DNA of 64,000 nucleotides from Sulfurimonas sp. GTDB taxonomy: Bacteria; Campylobacterota; Campylobacteria; Campylobacterales; Sulfurimonadaceae. The stretch spans positions 18,301 to 82,300 of the forward strand of contig NZ_JALOAA010000003.1 of the NCBI RefSeq assembly GCF_023229025.1, written 5' to 3'. The notes beneath the pieces are model-generated. The model saw only the letters and a list, made by a program, of their open reading frames with translations. It searched no databases and was not told the origin of the DNA. Below are positions 25,650-36,277 of this stretch, in pieces (the stretch's first letter is position 1; each line of letters opens with the position of its first letter). A program made the position numbers and the translations under genes.

Positions 25650-27356
25650 TTGAAAAAGAACCTTTTTACCTTTTTTCTACTATCTACACTTCACTCTACA
25701 CTTCTTTTTTCAAACACCCATTTACTTTTTTTCAGCGGCAACAAAAAGATTTCCTCAAGAGAGCTTTATGATGCATTAGAGCTATATAAGCCTTACCCTT
25801 TTGAATTTTATGCTAATGGGCCTGCAATTGAGCTAGAAAACATAGAGCTAACACTTCATGCCCTAGAGAACTACTACAAATCAAAAGGCTTTCATCATGC
25901 CGACATATCATACATTAGCGATGAGAAATCTGTAACACTTCAGATTAACGAAGATGAGCCAATAATTGTAAAGAGCGTAACTTACATAGCGGGGATAGAC
26001 GTAAGTAAAAAAATACCTTTTAAAGAGGGTGATATTTTTGATGCAGATAAATTTATACAGAGCAAAAAAGATATAAAAATTCTCTATGCAAACAGCAGTT
26101 TTTGTAATGCAAAGCTAAACGCAAAGGCTTGGATAGATATAGAGCAAAATAGTGCCTATTTAACATATGAGGTTTTGCAAAATGAGAAGTGCTACTTTGG
26201 AAATATTGAAATAAAACCTGCAAAAAGTATAGATAGCGATATCATAAAATCTCTTATATGTATGGAGGAAGGCGCACTTTTTTCCTCAAAAAAAATTGAT
26301 GAGAGCTATAGAAATTTATATGGCTATGAGGCGATATCAAAGGTTGTAATAGAGACAAATGTAAGAGAAGGCAATAAGGTAGATATTGTTTTGAGTGTTA
26401 GTGAAAATGAGAAACCAATGCGCTTTAAAGCAGGAGTCGGTGTTAGTAGTGATGAGGGTGCTATGTTTATGCTTGGACTAAAGCATAGAAATTTTTTAGA
26501 TAACCTAAAGACAATTGGCATTGAGACGAGAGTAACTCAAATAAAGCAGACACTTAAAACCAACTTTGACATGCCTCTCTTAGAGAAAAACACAGTAGGT
26601 ATAGAGGTAGGTTATGAGAATGAGGATTTTGTTACATTTAAGGAGAGTAGGGTTTTTTCTGAGTTATATTTTTCGCAAAAAAGAGTTCCACACACATTTG
26701 CTCAGAGTCTAATTTTTGATAACTCTAAAACTTATGAGAGCGATGATGCTCTGCTTATTCCGGAGTATTCGCTTTTTCTAATCTCTCCTAAGCTTGATTG
26801 GAGCTATGATACTAGAGACAATGTTTTAGATCCCACAAGAGGTTACTTTATAAATTCTCATATCATGGGTTCTCTAAAGAGCGACATTTCAGATGCAACC
26901 TACTATAAATTTAGAGTTAACGGTGGATATGTTACCACGGTAGAGGATTATATAGTAGCACTTAGAGGAAGATTTGGAACGCTAAATGTGCAAGATGGGT
27001 TTATCCCTCCATCATATCGTTTTTTTGCCGGAGGAATGCACAGTAATCGTGCATATGGGTACAGAAAGCTTGGTCCGACTGATAATAAAAATGATTTGAT
27101 GGGCTCTGACTCTATTTTAGAGGCGACTGCCGAGATTAGATTTAATATTTACGGTAACTTAAGAGGAGTTATCTTTAGCGACAATACATATCTTGGCAAT
27201 GAGAGTATGCCTATTAGCGACAATGGATACTACACTCTAGGAGTAGGCCTTCGTTATAAAACACCTATAGGACCGATTGCTATTGATATTGGTTTTGATA
27301 CACAAGACCCTACAAAACAGTACGCAATTCATTTTCATATAGGAGAGCTATTTTGA
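25650..27356 (+). CDS. tamA: TamA/BamA-family outer membrane assembly protein
   Basis: An Omp85 protein: signal peptide (residues about 1-20), N-terminal POTRA-like repeats (for example YKSKGFHHADISY, YANSSFCNAKLNAKAW) and a 16-strand barrel ending in DTQDPTKQYAIHFHIGELF. The segments FRVNGGYVTTV and FFAGGMHSNRAYGYRKLGP match the conserved lid-lock region. 568 aa and coupling with tamB immediately downstream identify it as TamA rather than BamA. TTG start with TTGGAG upstream. It works with TamB in outer membrane protein or lipid transport. Confidence 0.88.
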   Translation: MKKNLFTFFLLSTLHSTLLFSNTHLLFFSGNKKISSRELYDALELYKPYPFEFYANGPAIELENIELTLHALENYYKSKGFHHADISYISDEKSVTLQINEDEPIIVKSVTYIAGIDVSKKIPFKEGDIFDADKFIQSKKDIKILYANSSFCNAKLNAKAWIDIEQNSAYLTYEVLQNEKCYFGNIEIKPAKSIDSDIIKSLICMEEGALFSSKKIDESYRNLYGYEAISKVVIETNVREGNKVDIVLSVSENEKPMRFKAGVGVSSDEGAMFMLGLKHRNFLDNLKTIGIETRVTQIKQTLKTNFDMPLLEKNTVGIEVGYENEDFVTFKESRVFSELYFSQKRVPHTFAQSLIFDNSKTYESDDALLIPEYSLFLISPKLDWSYDTRDNVLDPTRGYFINSHIMGSLKSDISDATYYKFRVNGGYVTTVEDYIVALRGRFGTLNVQDGFIPPSYRFFAGGMHSNRAYGYRKLGPTDNKNDLMGSDSILEATAEIRFNIYGNLRGVIFSDNTYLGNESMPISDNGYYTLGVGLRYKTPIGPIAIDIGFDTQDPTKQYAIHFHIGELF

Positions 27357-30004
27357 TAAAAAAAATCTACAATATATTGCATCTCCTTGTTCTACTTATC
27401 TCTCTTTTGAGTATTGCTCTTTTTTTTGCAATATTTGAAAAAGAGACAGTAGTTTTTCTTGCACAAAACTACTTAAAAGAGTATGAGATTGAGTATGAGC
27501 AGGCAGAGGGAACACTTTTTGAGGGGGTAGCATTAAAGGAGGTAGACTATAAGGATAGCACGCTTCATGCAGATGAGTTGAGTATAAAGTACAATCTTTT
27601 AATGCTCGCAAATCCTACCCCAAGATTAAAATCAATAGATGCCAAAGGAGTCCATGTAGATGCCCAAAAGGTTACAGAACTTTTTGAAGAGACCTCATCC
27701 TCAGAGTTTGCTCTTAATATCTCAAAAATTAACTTAAGCGGGGTAGATATTAAGTTCAAGGATGAAATCTACTCTTTAGACATTATAGCTTCAAATCTAA
27801 GCATTAGAGATACAGTGGATATCCAAGATTTAAAGATGCAGATTCAAACACAATATTTTGATATCTCTTTTGAGGGTAGAGTAAAAGCCAATAGAGCCAT
27901 AGGCAAAGTATATATTTTACTCAGTGAGAAAGTAAGGAGTAAGTATCTGGACTTTTTGGTATATACGCCAAGGGAGCTTGAAGTTGATGTTGATTTATCT
28001 AACAAGGACGCAAAGCTCAAAACATCACTCAAAAGCGTGGTTTTTAAAGATGTAGAGGGAGTTACTCTTAGAGATATAGACCTAGATATGATTTATAACT
28101 TTGATGAGGATTTTTTTACTCTTCTCTCAAACTACACTCTTGCTTATGAAGGTAGTGAGGTTTTAGTTAAGCAGAAGAGTTTAGTAAGTCTTGATGGCAA
28201 AATAGAGTCAAAATTAGAAGCAAAACTCTCAAAAAATAGTCTTGGGTTACCTTTTGAGAATTTTATTTTAGATATGAGAAGCGATGGTAATATAGCTAAA
28301 TTTGACTTCAGAGCCAAAGATATAAATTTAAGCGCGCAGACGAGTGACTATCAAAATTTTTTACTAAAAGCTAATAGCACTTACGCAAATCTTGATGCAG
28401 AAGTTAAGATAGATGAGAACTCCTCAGCCCTAAAGGGCAAACTCTATCTCAAGAGGGATGCACCCTATTTAAGAGAGTATAACATAGAGAAGTTTTCTGA
28501 GCTTGAGTTATCTATTTTAAAAAATAGAGATGGCATAAAAGCAGGTTTAGGTTCAGGCTTATTTTCTTTAACTCTCACAGAAGATAAAAACGGCATGTTT
28601 GGTACGCTAAAAGTAGGTTCAAGCAAGTTTGATATCAAAGGTGACTTGCAGAAGAGACATTTTACGATTGACTCAAATATAGAGTCGCTAAAGAGTCTTT
28701 TATCTGAATTTGGATTGAACAAAAGTGAGGAAAAAATAGTTTTTGATGCGGGCGCAAATATAAAAGCAGAGCTAAATTACAAAGAAAGGCTTGAGCTTGG
28801 TGCTAGAATTGATATCCCTTGGTACAGATTAGAACTAGACTCTAAGAGCGTATATGTGGGCAAGGATGCTTTTTTTGAACTCTTTTATGCAGATAGAGAG
28901 CTTGAGCTAAAAAGATATGAGTTTGACATTAAGGAGCATAGAGTTTACTCCCAGAGAAGTTCAAAGATATTTATAGACAAAAACAGTGATATTGAGCTTA
29001 GGGAGTTTTGGGTATTTGATAATCTTCTAGTAAAGGGAGTTATAAAGCCGTCCCAAATGAGTGCAGATATAAATATAAAAAGCGATAAATTTAGTTATAA
29101 CTCCAGCGATGCAAATCTGACTTTAAAAATAGACCTCCATGCCGTTATGGAGAGTAACGGCATAAAGAGAGTTGATGGCGATATAACGCTCTTAGAATCA
29201 ATCGTGACATATGCTCCAAAGAAAGAGTATTCGATAGGAGATGAGGATATTATAATTATTCAGGATATGAAAGATGATTATAAAGAGATTAAAAATACAG
29301 AACTAAATATTCGAATAACCTCTTTAGCGCCTATTATGTATAAAATAAAAGATGTAGAGCTTTTAGTAACTCCTAATTTAGCAATTTATAAAGAGCTTAA
29401 TGCTTCCATGGAGCTTCTTGGCGTAGTAAGTATTCATAGCGGTAGTGTAACTATAAGCGAGAGAGAGTTTGAGTTTGATGAGAGTGAGATATGTTTTTAT
29501 GACAATAAGTATAAAAACCCGCACCTTAACCTAAATCTTCACTACTATACAGATGATAATATCGACATAGAGATATATATTACAAACAGAGTTAACACAC
29601 CGGCAATAATTCTCTCTTCTACTCCGCGAATGAGTCAGGATGATATCATATCATATATACTCTTTGGCATCAGCGCTTCATCGGCTTTTGACACATCAGG
29701 CGAACAATCTAAATCAGGACTAAGTAGTTTAGCTTTGGGCGCAGGGCTTAAAGAGCTTTTTAACAAATCTGCAATTATAAAAATCGATACTCTTAATATT
29801 TTGACAAACGAAGATGGCACGCTTGGGTATGAGATAGGAAAACGTTTTAGTAAAAATGTCCGTCTTGTGTATAAAAATGATGATATCTCAAGTATAACCA
29901 TGCAGTACAGCATAAAGAGATCTGTTAGGGTGGATGTGGATGTAAAAGCAACAGGAAGCGGAGTCGGAATTTTTTATATAAAGGATTTTAAACTTGGGGA
30001 GTAA
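27353..30004 (+). CDS. tamB: Translocation and assembly module TamB
   Basis: An AsmA-like inner membrane protein with one N-terminal TM helix (about residues 7-28) and a long periplasmic beta-rich groove, ending in the DUF490 domain (SSTPRMSQDDIISYILFGISAS). TamB bridges to TamA and is linked to phospholipid transport to the outer membrane. 883 aa is shorter than the E. coli protein (about 1260) but normal for this phylum. The TTG start overlaps the tamA stop (TTGA), so the pair is translationally coupled. Confidence 0.88.
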   Translation: MIKKIYNILHLLVLLISLLSIALFFAIFEKETVVFLAQNYLKEYEIEYEQAEGTLFEGVALKEVDYKDSTLHADELSIKYNLLMLANPTPRLKSIDAKGVHVDAQKVTELFEETSSSEFALNISKINLSGVDIKFKDEIYSLDIIASNLSIRDTVDIQDLKMQIQTQYFDISFEGRVKANRAIGKVYILLSEKVRSKYLDFLVYTPRELEVDVDLSNKDAKLKTSLKSVVFKDVEGVTLRDIDLDMIYNFDEDFFTLLSNYTLAYEGSEVLVKQKSLVSLDGKIESKLEAKLSKNSLGLPFENFILDMRSDGNIAKFDFRAKDINLSAQTSDYQNFLLKANSTYANLDAEVKIDENSSALKGKLYLKRDAPYLREYNIEKFSELELSILKNRDGIKAGLGSGLFSLTLTEDKNGMFGTLKVGSSKFDIKGDLQKRHFTIDSNIESLKSLLSEFGLNKSEEKIVFDAGANIKAELNYKERLELGARIDIPWYRLELDSKSVYVGKDAFFELFYADRELELKRYEFDIKEHRVYSQRSSKIFIDKNSDIELREFWVFDNLLVKGVIKPSQMSADINIKSDKFSYNSSDANLTLKIDLHAVMESNGIKRVDGDITLLESIVTYAPKKEYSIGDEDIIIIQDMKDDYKEIKNTELNIRITSLAPIMYKIKDVELLVTPNLAIYKELNASMELLGVVSIHSGSVTISEREFEFDESEICFYDNKYKNPHLNLNLHYYTDDNIDIEIYITNRVNTPAIILSSTPRMSQDDIISYILFGISASSAFDTSGEQSKSGLSSLALGAGLKELFNKSAIIKIDTLNILTNEDGTLGYEIGKRFSKNVRLVYKNDDISSITMQYSIKRSVRVDVDVKATGSGVGIFYIKDFKLGE

Positions 30005-30024
30005 CGGCTAGGGCCGCATACTCT

Positions 30025-30900
30025 TTATTTCAATATAATAAGAGGAATTTTTACATTTTGAATTAGTTTAGTCGTAAAACTTCCAAATATAGCAGACTTT
30101 AATTTGCCATGAGAGTATGAACCAATTGCCAACATGTCTATACTCTTTTTATCTATACAATCTAAAATACTCTCAAGTGCTTCGCCTGATTTTTGAATAA
30201 ATTCGCAGTTTAGAGAATCATCTTTTATAATCTCTTTTGCATGTTTTATTAACTCATCAGATTTGCTTTTATTATTGTTTACATTTACAACATATCTCTT
30301 TACTTCGCGACCTAGCATAGGAGAAGAGGCTACTTCTTCAAGAGCTCTTGAAGAGCCGCTCTCACCGTTAAAAGCAATCATTACGTTTTTTATGGGAGTG
30401 TACTCTTTGTTTATAAGGATTATAGGAGCATCTACATCTCTTATAATATCTTCTACATGTGAGCCTATCTCAGCACTATCATCCATATGTCCCATCCCAA
30501 AAAGACCAAAAATAACGACTCTTAATTTATTCTCTAGCTCTTTTAGGTTTTCATAAAGAGTTCCATGTCTTTGAGAGATGATTACATTTGTGTATCCACT
30601 ATTGCTTACTCTGGCTTTTAGCTCTTTTAATAACTCTCTTTGGCGAGCTATTGTCTCTTTATTTCTAAGGGCATCCTCCTCTGAGAGTTCTTGAAGCAGA
30701 GTCTCTCTCTCACCTAGAGCGATACTTCCCGATAGATTTGTTATGGATGATATACCTGAGTGCTCAATCGTGTTTAGTAAAACCAGAGTAAGATTAAGCT
30801 CTTTTGCTACATGTAGGGCATAATCACATACTGCCTCTGAGTATTTTGAACCATCAACACAAGCAAAAACAGCTTTTTTTACACTTTTAATATCTTGCAT
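30025..30900 (-). CDS. Tandem universal stress protein
   Basis: 291 aa with two UspA domains: the first starts KKAVFACVDGSKYSEAVCDYALHVA, and the second starts IKNVMIAFNGESGSSRALEEVA and ends AIGSYSHGKLKSAIFGSFTTKLIQNVKIPLIIL with the G-2x-G-9x-G-S/T nucleotide-binding signature. It starts 3 bases after the SulP gene with a GGAGGA site inside that gene's end, so both are co-transcribed. Usp proteins paired with SulP transporters may sense or modulate transport; this is inference. Confidence 0.88.
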   Translation of the reverse strand: MQDIKSVKKAVFACVDGSKYSEAVCDYALHVAKELNLTLVLLNTIEHSGISSITNLSGSIALGERETLLQELSEEDALRNKETIARQRELLKELKARVSNSGYTNVIISQRHGTLYENLKELENKLRVVIFGLFGMGHMDDSAEIGSHVEDIIRDVDAPIILINKEYTPIKNVMIAFNGESGSSRALEEVASSPMLGREVKRYVVNVNNNKSKSDELIKHAKEIIKDDSLNCEFIQKSGEALESILDCIDKKSIDMLAIGSYSHGKLKSAIFGSFTTKLIQNVKIPLIILK

Positions 30901-30903
30901 ATT

Positions 30904-32403
30904 TTAGTGTCCTCCCATTACTTTTTCTATATCTTCGGGCTTGTCATGTACGCCAAATCTGTCTATTATTGTGCTAGTTGCACTGTTTTGTCCAATTATA
31001 TTAACATTTGCACCTTCACGGCGTAGTTTTATAACTACTTTGTCAAGTGCATAAACAGCAGAAATATCCCAAAAATTAGCCCTTGTTAAGTCTATAGTAA
31101 CATTCTCTACAACTTCCTTAAAATCAAAAAATTCTACAAATCTATCTGCACTATTAAAGAATACCTGCCCGACTATTTTGTACTCTTTGGTATCTGTTTG
31201 CTCATCATAAGATGTTTGGCTGTACATAAAGTGGCTGATTTTGTTCGCAAAAAAGAGTGATGCCAAAAGTACACCGACAAAGACGCCGAGTGCTAGATTG
31301 TGAGTCCATACTACCACTATGACAGTTGAGAGCATTACTATATTTGTGGAGAGTGGAAGTGTTTTTAACCTTTTAACGCTTCCCCAATCAAACGTGCCGA
31401 TAGAGACCATTATCATAACAGCAACAAGAGCTGCCATAGGGATTATTGAGATTAAATCACTTAAAAATACAACCATGATGAGGAGAAAAACACCTGCTAA
31501 AAATGTTGATAATCTTGCCCGTCCGCCTGATTTTACATTTATAACAGATTGTCCAATCATGGCGCAACCTGCCATACCGCCCATAAAACCTGAAGCAATA
31601 TTTGCCATCCCTTGACCGCTACACTCTTGGTTTTTATCACTCTTAGTATCAGTTAAGTCATCTATGATTGTAGCAGTCATTAAAGACTCAAGCAGACCGA
31701 CTATTGCCAGTGAGACAGAGTAGGGGAGTATTATCATAAGTGTCTCAAAGTTAAACGGAATCTGAGGAATTAAAAACATAGGCAGAGTATCCGGTAACTC
31801 TCCCATATCGCCAACAGTTCTTATATCTATGCCAAAGAGAACAACAACAACTGTTATTGCTACGATAGTTACAAGCGGAGAGGGGAGTAGAGTTCCTATT
31901 TTGGGTATGTAAGGAAAAAGGTATATAATGCCAAGACCTGCGGCTGTTAGTGCATATACATGCCAAGTAACATTTGTAAGCTCAGGAAGCTGTGCCATAA
32001 AGATAAGTATGGCAAGTGCGTTAACAAAACCGACAACGACTGCGCGGGGAACAAAGCTCATGAGCCTTCCAAGTTTAAAATACCCTGCAATCATCTGTAA
32101 AATTCCGGTCAGTACAGTTGCTGCTAAGAGATACTCTAGACCATACTCCTTTACAAGCGTTACCATCAAAAGTGCCATAGCACCTGTTGCCGCACTAATC
32201 ATTCCGGGGCGACCGCCTACAAAAGAGATAACAACGGCTATACAAAAAGATGCATAAAGTCCTACTTTTGGATCAACTCCTGCAATAATAGAAAATGCTA
32301 TAGCCTCAGGAATTAGAGCAAGTGCAACTACCAATCCGGCTAGCGTATCTCCTTTTATATTGGAAAACCACTCATCTTTTCTTAAATATTTTTGTAACAA
32401 CAT
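30904..32403 (-). CDS. SulP family anion transporter with STAS domain
   Basis: An inner membrane transporter of the SulP/SLC26 family (sulfate, bicarbonate or other anions). About 12-14 hydrophobic segments in residues 20-390, with the family motif region [30 protein letters not shown]. They are followed by a C-terminal STAS domain (about 405-495; [23 protein letters not shown]). 499 aa is normal. The substrate cannot be told: bicarbonate (BicA-like) would suit an autotroph, sulfate a sulfur oxidiser. It is followed by its Usp partner. Confidence 0.9.
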   Translation of the reverse strand: MLLQKYLRKDEWFSNIKGDTLAGLVVALALIPEAIAFSIIAGVDPKVGLYASFCIAVVISFVGGRPGMISAATGAMALLMVTLVKEYGLEYLLAATVLTGILQMIAGYFKLGRLMSFVPRAVVVGFVNALAILIFMAQLPELTNVTWHVYALTAAGLGIIYLFPYIPKIGTLLPSPLVTIVAITVVVVLFGIDIRTVGDMGELPDTLPMFLIPQIPFNFETLMIILPYSVSLAIVGLLESLMTATIIDDLTDTKSDKNQECSGQGMANIASGFMGGMAGCAMIGQSVINVKSGGRARLSTFLAGVFLLIMVVFLSDLISIIPMAALVAVMIMVSIGTFDWGSVKRLKTLPLSTNIVMLSTVIVVVWTHNLALGVFVGVLLASLFFANKISHFMYSQTSYDEQTDTKEYKIVGQVFFNSADRFVEFFDFKEVVENVTIDLTRANFWDISAVYALDKVVIKLRREGANVNIIGQNSATSTIIDRFGVHDKPEDIEKVMGGH

Positions 32404-32459
32404 ACTTCCCTTTTTTATTTTTCGTCTTCTGTTTTGATGGTTAGGTAAGGAGGGGTTTT

Positions 32460-32485
32460 GTCTCTGCGAGTGGATTCGCAGAGGC
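32460..32485. repeat. Hairpin in the aspC-sulP gap
   Basis: An 8-bp perfect stem (CTCTGCGA with TCGCAGAG, loop GTGGAT), extended to about 10 bp with a wobble. It follows the aspC stop on the minus strand. No T-run follows in either direction, so it is not a standard intrinsic terminator. It may stabilise the aspC 3' end. Confidence 0.4.
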
Positions 32486-32488
32486 AGA

Positions 32489-33658
32489 TTATGATTTTAA
32501 CTCTTTTGTAAACTCTTCTATGCGCTTAATTCCTATTTGGATATTTTCTATGCTAGTAGCGAAGCTAAATCTAAAATAGCCTTCACTCCCAAATCCTACA
32601 CCGGGAACAACGGCAACCCCTTTTTTCTCTAAAAGCTCTTTGCAAAATTGCATAGAGTCATTACTAAGCTCTTTAATATTTACAAAAAGGTAAAAAGCGC
32701 CATCAGGCTTGTAAACACTTAGCCCTTCAATTGCATTAATTAGCCTTACAGCCTCATCACGGCGCTCTTTAAATGCAACTCTCATCATCTCTATATCTGC
32801 ATCTGCCGAACCATCTAGTCCTGCTATTGCCGCTTTTTGCGTTATAGAGTTTATGTTTGAAGTGCTTTGGCTTTGAAGTTTTTTTGTTGCTTGAATAAGC
32901 TCTGTGTTGTGAGCTGCCATGTAACCAAATCTCCAGCCTGTCATCGCCACTGACTTGCTAAGACCGTTTATGGTTACTGTTCTTTTATACATATCTTCAC
33001 TAGTCGCCGCAGCAGAGGTAAACTCCCCGTCATAGATAAGCTTTTCATACATCTCATCACTTGCAACAATTACATCAGTTCCCTCAAGTACTTTGCCTAT
33101 AGCCTCAAGTTCAGCTTTTGAATAGACTGCACCGGTAGGATTTGATGGGCTAGTTAAGACTATCATTTTTGTTTTTGGAGTAAGAGCATCTTTTAACTGC
33201 TGTGGGGTTATCTTAAATGCGTTGTCATCATGTGTTTGTATCTCTACAACAGTTCCGCCATAGTACATAACAAGTTCAGGGTATGTAACCCAGTAAGGAG
33301 CCGGAATGATGACTTCATCGCCTTTTTGAATTGTTGCGGCAAAGAGATTAAACAAAGAGTGTTTAGCGCCATTGTTTGTAATTATCTGATTTGGTGCGTA
33401 TGATAGATTGTTCTCCCTTTTTAACTTCTCTGCTATAGCAGCTTTGAGTGTAGGGATGCCGTCAACTGCCGTATATTTTGTAAAACCTTCATTAATAGCC
33501 GCAATAGCCGCATCTTTAATTATGCGAGGAGTATCAAAGTCAGGCTCGCCTGCTGAAAAACTGATGATATCTTTTCCTTGCGCTTTAAGTTCTGTCGCAA
33601 GTGTAGATATTGCAATAGTGATTGATTCCGATAGTGAATTAATACGGTCTGTTAGCAT
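32489..33658 (-). CDS. aspC: Pyridoxal phosphate aminotransferase (aspartate aminotransferase)
   Basis: Class I aminotransferase, 389 aa, close to the bacterial aspartate aminotransferase Ib group. The PLP lysine is in [18 protein letters not shown], and the family motifs [23 protein letters not shown] and [17 protein letters not shown] are present. It interconverts aspartate/oxaloacetate and glutamate/2-oxoglutarate. Own promoter region upstream; the SulP gene begins 85 bases downstream after a hairpin. Confidence 0.9.
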   Translation of the reverse strand: MLTDRINSLSESITIAISTLATELKAQGKDIISFSAGEPDFDTPRIIKDAAIAAINEGFTKYTAVDGIPTLKAAIAEKLKRENNLSYAPNQIITNNGAKHSLFNLFAATIQKGDEVIIPAPYWVTYPELVMYYGGTVVEIQTHDDNAFKITPQQLKDALTPKTKMIVLTSPSNPTGAVYSKAELEAIGKVLEGTDVIVASDEMYEKLIYDGEFTSAAATSEDMYKRTVTINGLSKSVAMTGWRFGYMAAHNTELIQATKKLQSQSTSNINSITQKAAIAGLDGSADADIEMMRVAFKERRDEAVRLINAIEGLSVYKPDGAFYLFVNIKELSNDSMQFCKELLEKKGVAVVPGVGFGSEGYFRFSFATSIENIQIGIKRIEEFTKELKS

Positions 33659-33721
33659 ATTTAACCCTTTTAAAAATATTGAGCGAATTATACTAAAATA
33701 ATTAGATAAGTGAACAACTAT

Positions 33722-33748
33722 CTATGAAAAAGTTTTAGCTTTTCATAG
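33722..33748 (-). terminator. AT-rich stem-loop at the end of cysE
   Basis: CTATGAAAA and TTTTCATAG form a 9-bp stem with a 9-base loop that spans the cysE stop codon. The stem is rich in A-T pairs, so a terminator role for the hisS-to-cysE transcript is only possible. Confidence 0.3.
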
Positions 33749-34436
33749 CTCTAATAAATGATTCATAAATATTTTCAAGTTCTAAGTCTTGTTCAAGTAG
33801 TTCTTTGTTGTCTTCAACCAGTATATGCTCAAGAACAGCAACACGTTTGAGTAGGTATTCAAACATCTCTTTGTTAATGTCCGGAAGAAGATTATGCATA
33901 AGTGGATCTTTACATCTGCCTTTTTCAATAACATGAGCAGGAATACCTATTGCAGTTGCATTATTAGGCACAGGTTTTACCACAACAGAGTTAGCACCTA
34001 TTTTTGCGTACTCGCCAATTGTAATATTTCCAAGTACTTTTGCTCCGGCACCTAATACGGCACCCTTTTTTATAGTCGGGTGTCTTTTGCCTTGAGTAAG
34101 AGAAACACCGCCAAGTGTTACTCCCTGATATATCAAAACATCATCTTCTATTATTGATGTTTGACCTATAACGACTCCAAAGCCATGATCTATAAAGACT
34201 CTTCTCCCTATGACGGCACCCGGATGTATATCAATATTTGTAAGAATTTGATTAAACCCTAAGATAACTCTTGCAAGGGTTTTAAAGTTTGAACAGTAGA
34301 GTTTGTGGGCTATTCTATACCAAGCTATAGCCCAAACACCGGGATAATTAAATAGAAAATCAAGTCTAGAACTAAGGGCTGGATCATTTTTATAAACATT
34401 GGAAAAGTCCTCTTTGATATCAGCATAAATTCCCAA
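33735..34436 (-). CDS. cysE: Serine O-acetyltransferase
   Basis: Acetylates serine with acetyl-CoA, the first step of cysteine synthesis. 233 aa with an N-terminal helical domain (DPALSSRLDFLFNYPGVWAI) and a left-handed hexapeptide helix (NIDIHPGAVIGRRVFIDHGFGVVIG, VTLGG, GAGAKVLGNITIGEYAKIGANSVVV). The catalytic His/Asp pair is in the DHG motif. It follows speA by 9 bases and is the last gene of a minus-strand run starting at hisS. Confidence 0.93.
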   Translation of the reverse strand: MGIYADIKEDFSNVYKNDPALSSRLDFLFNYPGVWAIAWYRIAHKLYCSNFKTLARVILGFNQILTNIDIHPGAVIGRRVFIDHGFGVVIGQTSIIEDDVLIYQGVTLGGVSLTQGKRHPTIKKGAVLGAGAKVLGNITIGEYAKIGANSVVVKPVPNNATAIGIPAHVIEKGRCKDPLMHNLLPDINKEMFEYLLKRVAVLEHILVEDNKELLEQDLELENIYESFIRAMKS

Positions 34437-34445
34437 GTTTTACTC

Positions 34446-36275
34446 CTAGTTTGTAGTTCTTAAGTAACCATTTTGACTTAAAAATAGTTCTAATTTTGCA
34501 AGTGTATCATTTTTTTCTTTCTCCGAAATAAATTCAGAGCTTAAGAGATCATTTCTTAGCTTATTTGAGAGCATAGTTGAATCATATCCGATAGAGTCTA
34601 AAATATTTAGTACGCTCTTAGATTCAACAGCATTTTTAATCTTATAAGAGTACTCATCTATTGTGATTGTGTATTCACTTGGATGTGTAAAAAGATTATG
34701 CTGCATACCAAGAGTCTCTTGATACGCACCGACATTGAAAAAGCCTAAAAAATACTCCTCCTCATCAAGGTTTACATCATGAAGATAGAGTGGTTTATCG
34801 GGGTTAAAACCTATCTCTCCATCACTATCACATGTGATATCCCATAACGAAGCCGCTCTTAGCGGGGTTGTGTTTAGATGGTGTAGAGGCATAACCGGAA
34901 AATGCTGTCCTAATCCCCAGTAATCAGGCAAACTTTGAAATATTGATGCGTTTATAAGATATCTCTCTTGCAGCTTTACCTGAAGCTGTGCTAGCTCATC
35001 CGTAGGGTTTGCAGACTTTAAATATAGAGCTTTTTTTATAATATTGTGAACCAAAATTTCAGCGTTTGAGCGGTCTTGAAGGTCAATATACCCTAAATCA
35101 AAAAGCGTTAAAAGAGACTCCATATGATCAAGAGCGTCATGAAGATACTCAATACAGTTAGTGTTGTTTAAAAGATTATTTAGCTCTATTAACTCAACAA
35201 GCAGGGGTGGATTGACTTTTTTAAAATTAAGTAGTTTTTCTTGATAATCCTGAGTAAATAGCTCTAAAACAGGTGTAATTAAGACAGCGTGAGAAGCAAC
35301 TATAAATCTTCCTGATTCTGTAAAAATATCAGGATGATCAACATTTTTTGCATTCATAATCCCGCCTAGTAAGAAAACGACACTATTTGAAAACTCATCT
35401 ATTGAGTAGTTTCTAGCACTTGACATGACATGCTGATCATACTCGACAGCCAAACCGCCGCCTATGTTAATACTCTTAAGAGATTCTGCACCCATTTTTT
35501 TTAGCTCTGCGTAGATATTTCCGGCTTCTCTTAGCGCTTTTTTAAGCGGTGCAATATCTGACATCTGCGAGCCTATATGAAAATGAACCATATTTAGCTT
35601 ATCTAAGAGTTTAGCATCTTTTAGAAGTGAGATAGCCTCTATAATTTCAGTAGAAGTAAGACCAAATTTTGCATCCATTCCACCGCTTTTTGCCCAGATA
35701 CCGCTTCCTGTGCTATGAAGTCTTACTCTAATTCCAATATTTGGAACTTTAAGGTTGCACTCTTTTGCTACCTCTATAATTGTCTCAAGCTCTCCAAGCC
35801 CTTCTATGGTAATAGTAATGTTATGACCGCTTTGTGCAGCTATAAAGCCAAGCGTAATCATCTCTTTATCTTTAAAACCATTTACAGTTATGTTTGCACC
35901 ACTTGGAGTTTTACTCATCGCTAAAACTAGTTCGGCTTTTGAACCGGCTTCTAAGCCGTAGTTGTACTGTGCCCCTTGAGAGGTTATCGCATCAACCGCA
36001 TGAGGAAACTGATTTACCTTTAGCGGGAAAACAGCATTGAAACCTCCTTTATAGTTGTTTTGTTCTATAGCTTTGTCAAAATAGGAGTAAAGAGTCCTAA
36101 TCTGACTCTTAATTAAATGAGGAAACCTAAGCAAAATAGGTCCTCTTACATCATTTGAACGAATCTCTTCAACTATCTGAAGGAGAGAGGGCATGCACTT
36201 GTAGTTTAATTTTATTTGACCATCTTCAATAATAAAATTGCCATTAGACCAGATGTTAAGACCAAAACTTTTCAA
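34446..36275 (-). CDS. speA: Biosynthetic arginine decarboxylase
   Basis: Converts arginine to agmatine, feeding putrescine and spermidine synthesis. It has a fold type III PLP enzyme layout, with the PLP Lys in GGFNAVFPLKVNQFPH, the substrate region NIGGGLAVEYDQH and the C-terminal barrel with VGAYQETLGMQHNLF. 609 aa is near the usual 630. It begins 2 bases after the FMN glutamate-synthase-like gene. Confidence 0.94.
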   Translation of the reverse strand: MKSFGLNIWSNGNFIIEDGQIKLNYKCMPSLLQIVEEIRSNDVRGPILLRFPHLIKSQIRTLYSYFDKAIEQNNYKGGFNAVFPLKVNQFPHAVDAITSQGAQYNYGLEAGSKAELVLAMSKTPSGANITVNGFKDKEMITLGFIAAQSGHNITITIEGLGELETIIEVAKECNLKVPNIGIRVRLHSTGSGIWAKSGGMDAKFGLTSTEIIEAISLLKDAKLLDKLNMVHFHIGSQMSDIAPLKKALREAGNIYAELKKMGAESLKSINIGGGLAVEYDQHVMSSARNYSIDEFSNSVVFLLGGIMNAKNVDHPDIFTESGRFIVASHAVLITPVLELFTQDYQEKLLNFKKVNPPLLVELIELNNLLNNTNCIEYLHDALDHMESLLTLFDLGYIDLQDRSNAEILVHNIIKKALYLKSANPTDELAQLQVKLQERYLINASIFQSLPDYWGLGQHFPVMPLHHLNTTPLRAASLWDITCDSDGEIGFNPDKPLYLHDVNLDEEEYFLGFFNVGAYQETLGMQHNLFTHPSEYTITIDEYSYKIKNAVESKSVLNILDSIGYDSTMLSNKLRNDLLSSEFISEKEKNDTLAKLELFLSQNGYLRTTN

Positions 36276-36277
36276 AA

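Noticed and set aside
30005..30016. CGGC-TAGG-GCCG stem after tamB as a terminator
   Set aside because: Only four base pairs and no clear T-run.
32460..32485. Hairpin after aspC as an intrinsic terminator
   Set aside because: No run of T follows the stem on either strand; listed only as a repeat.
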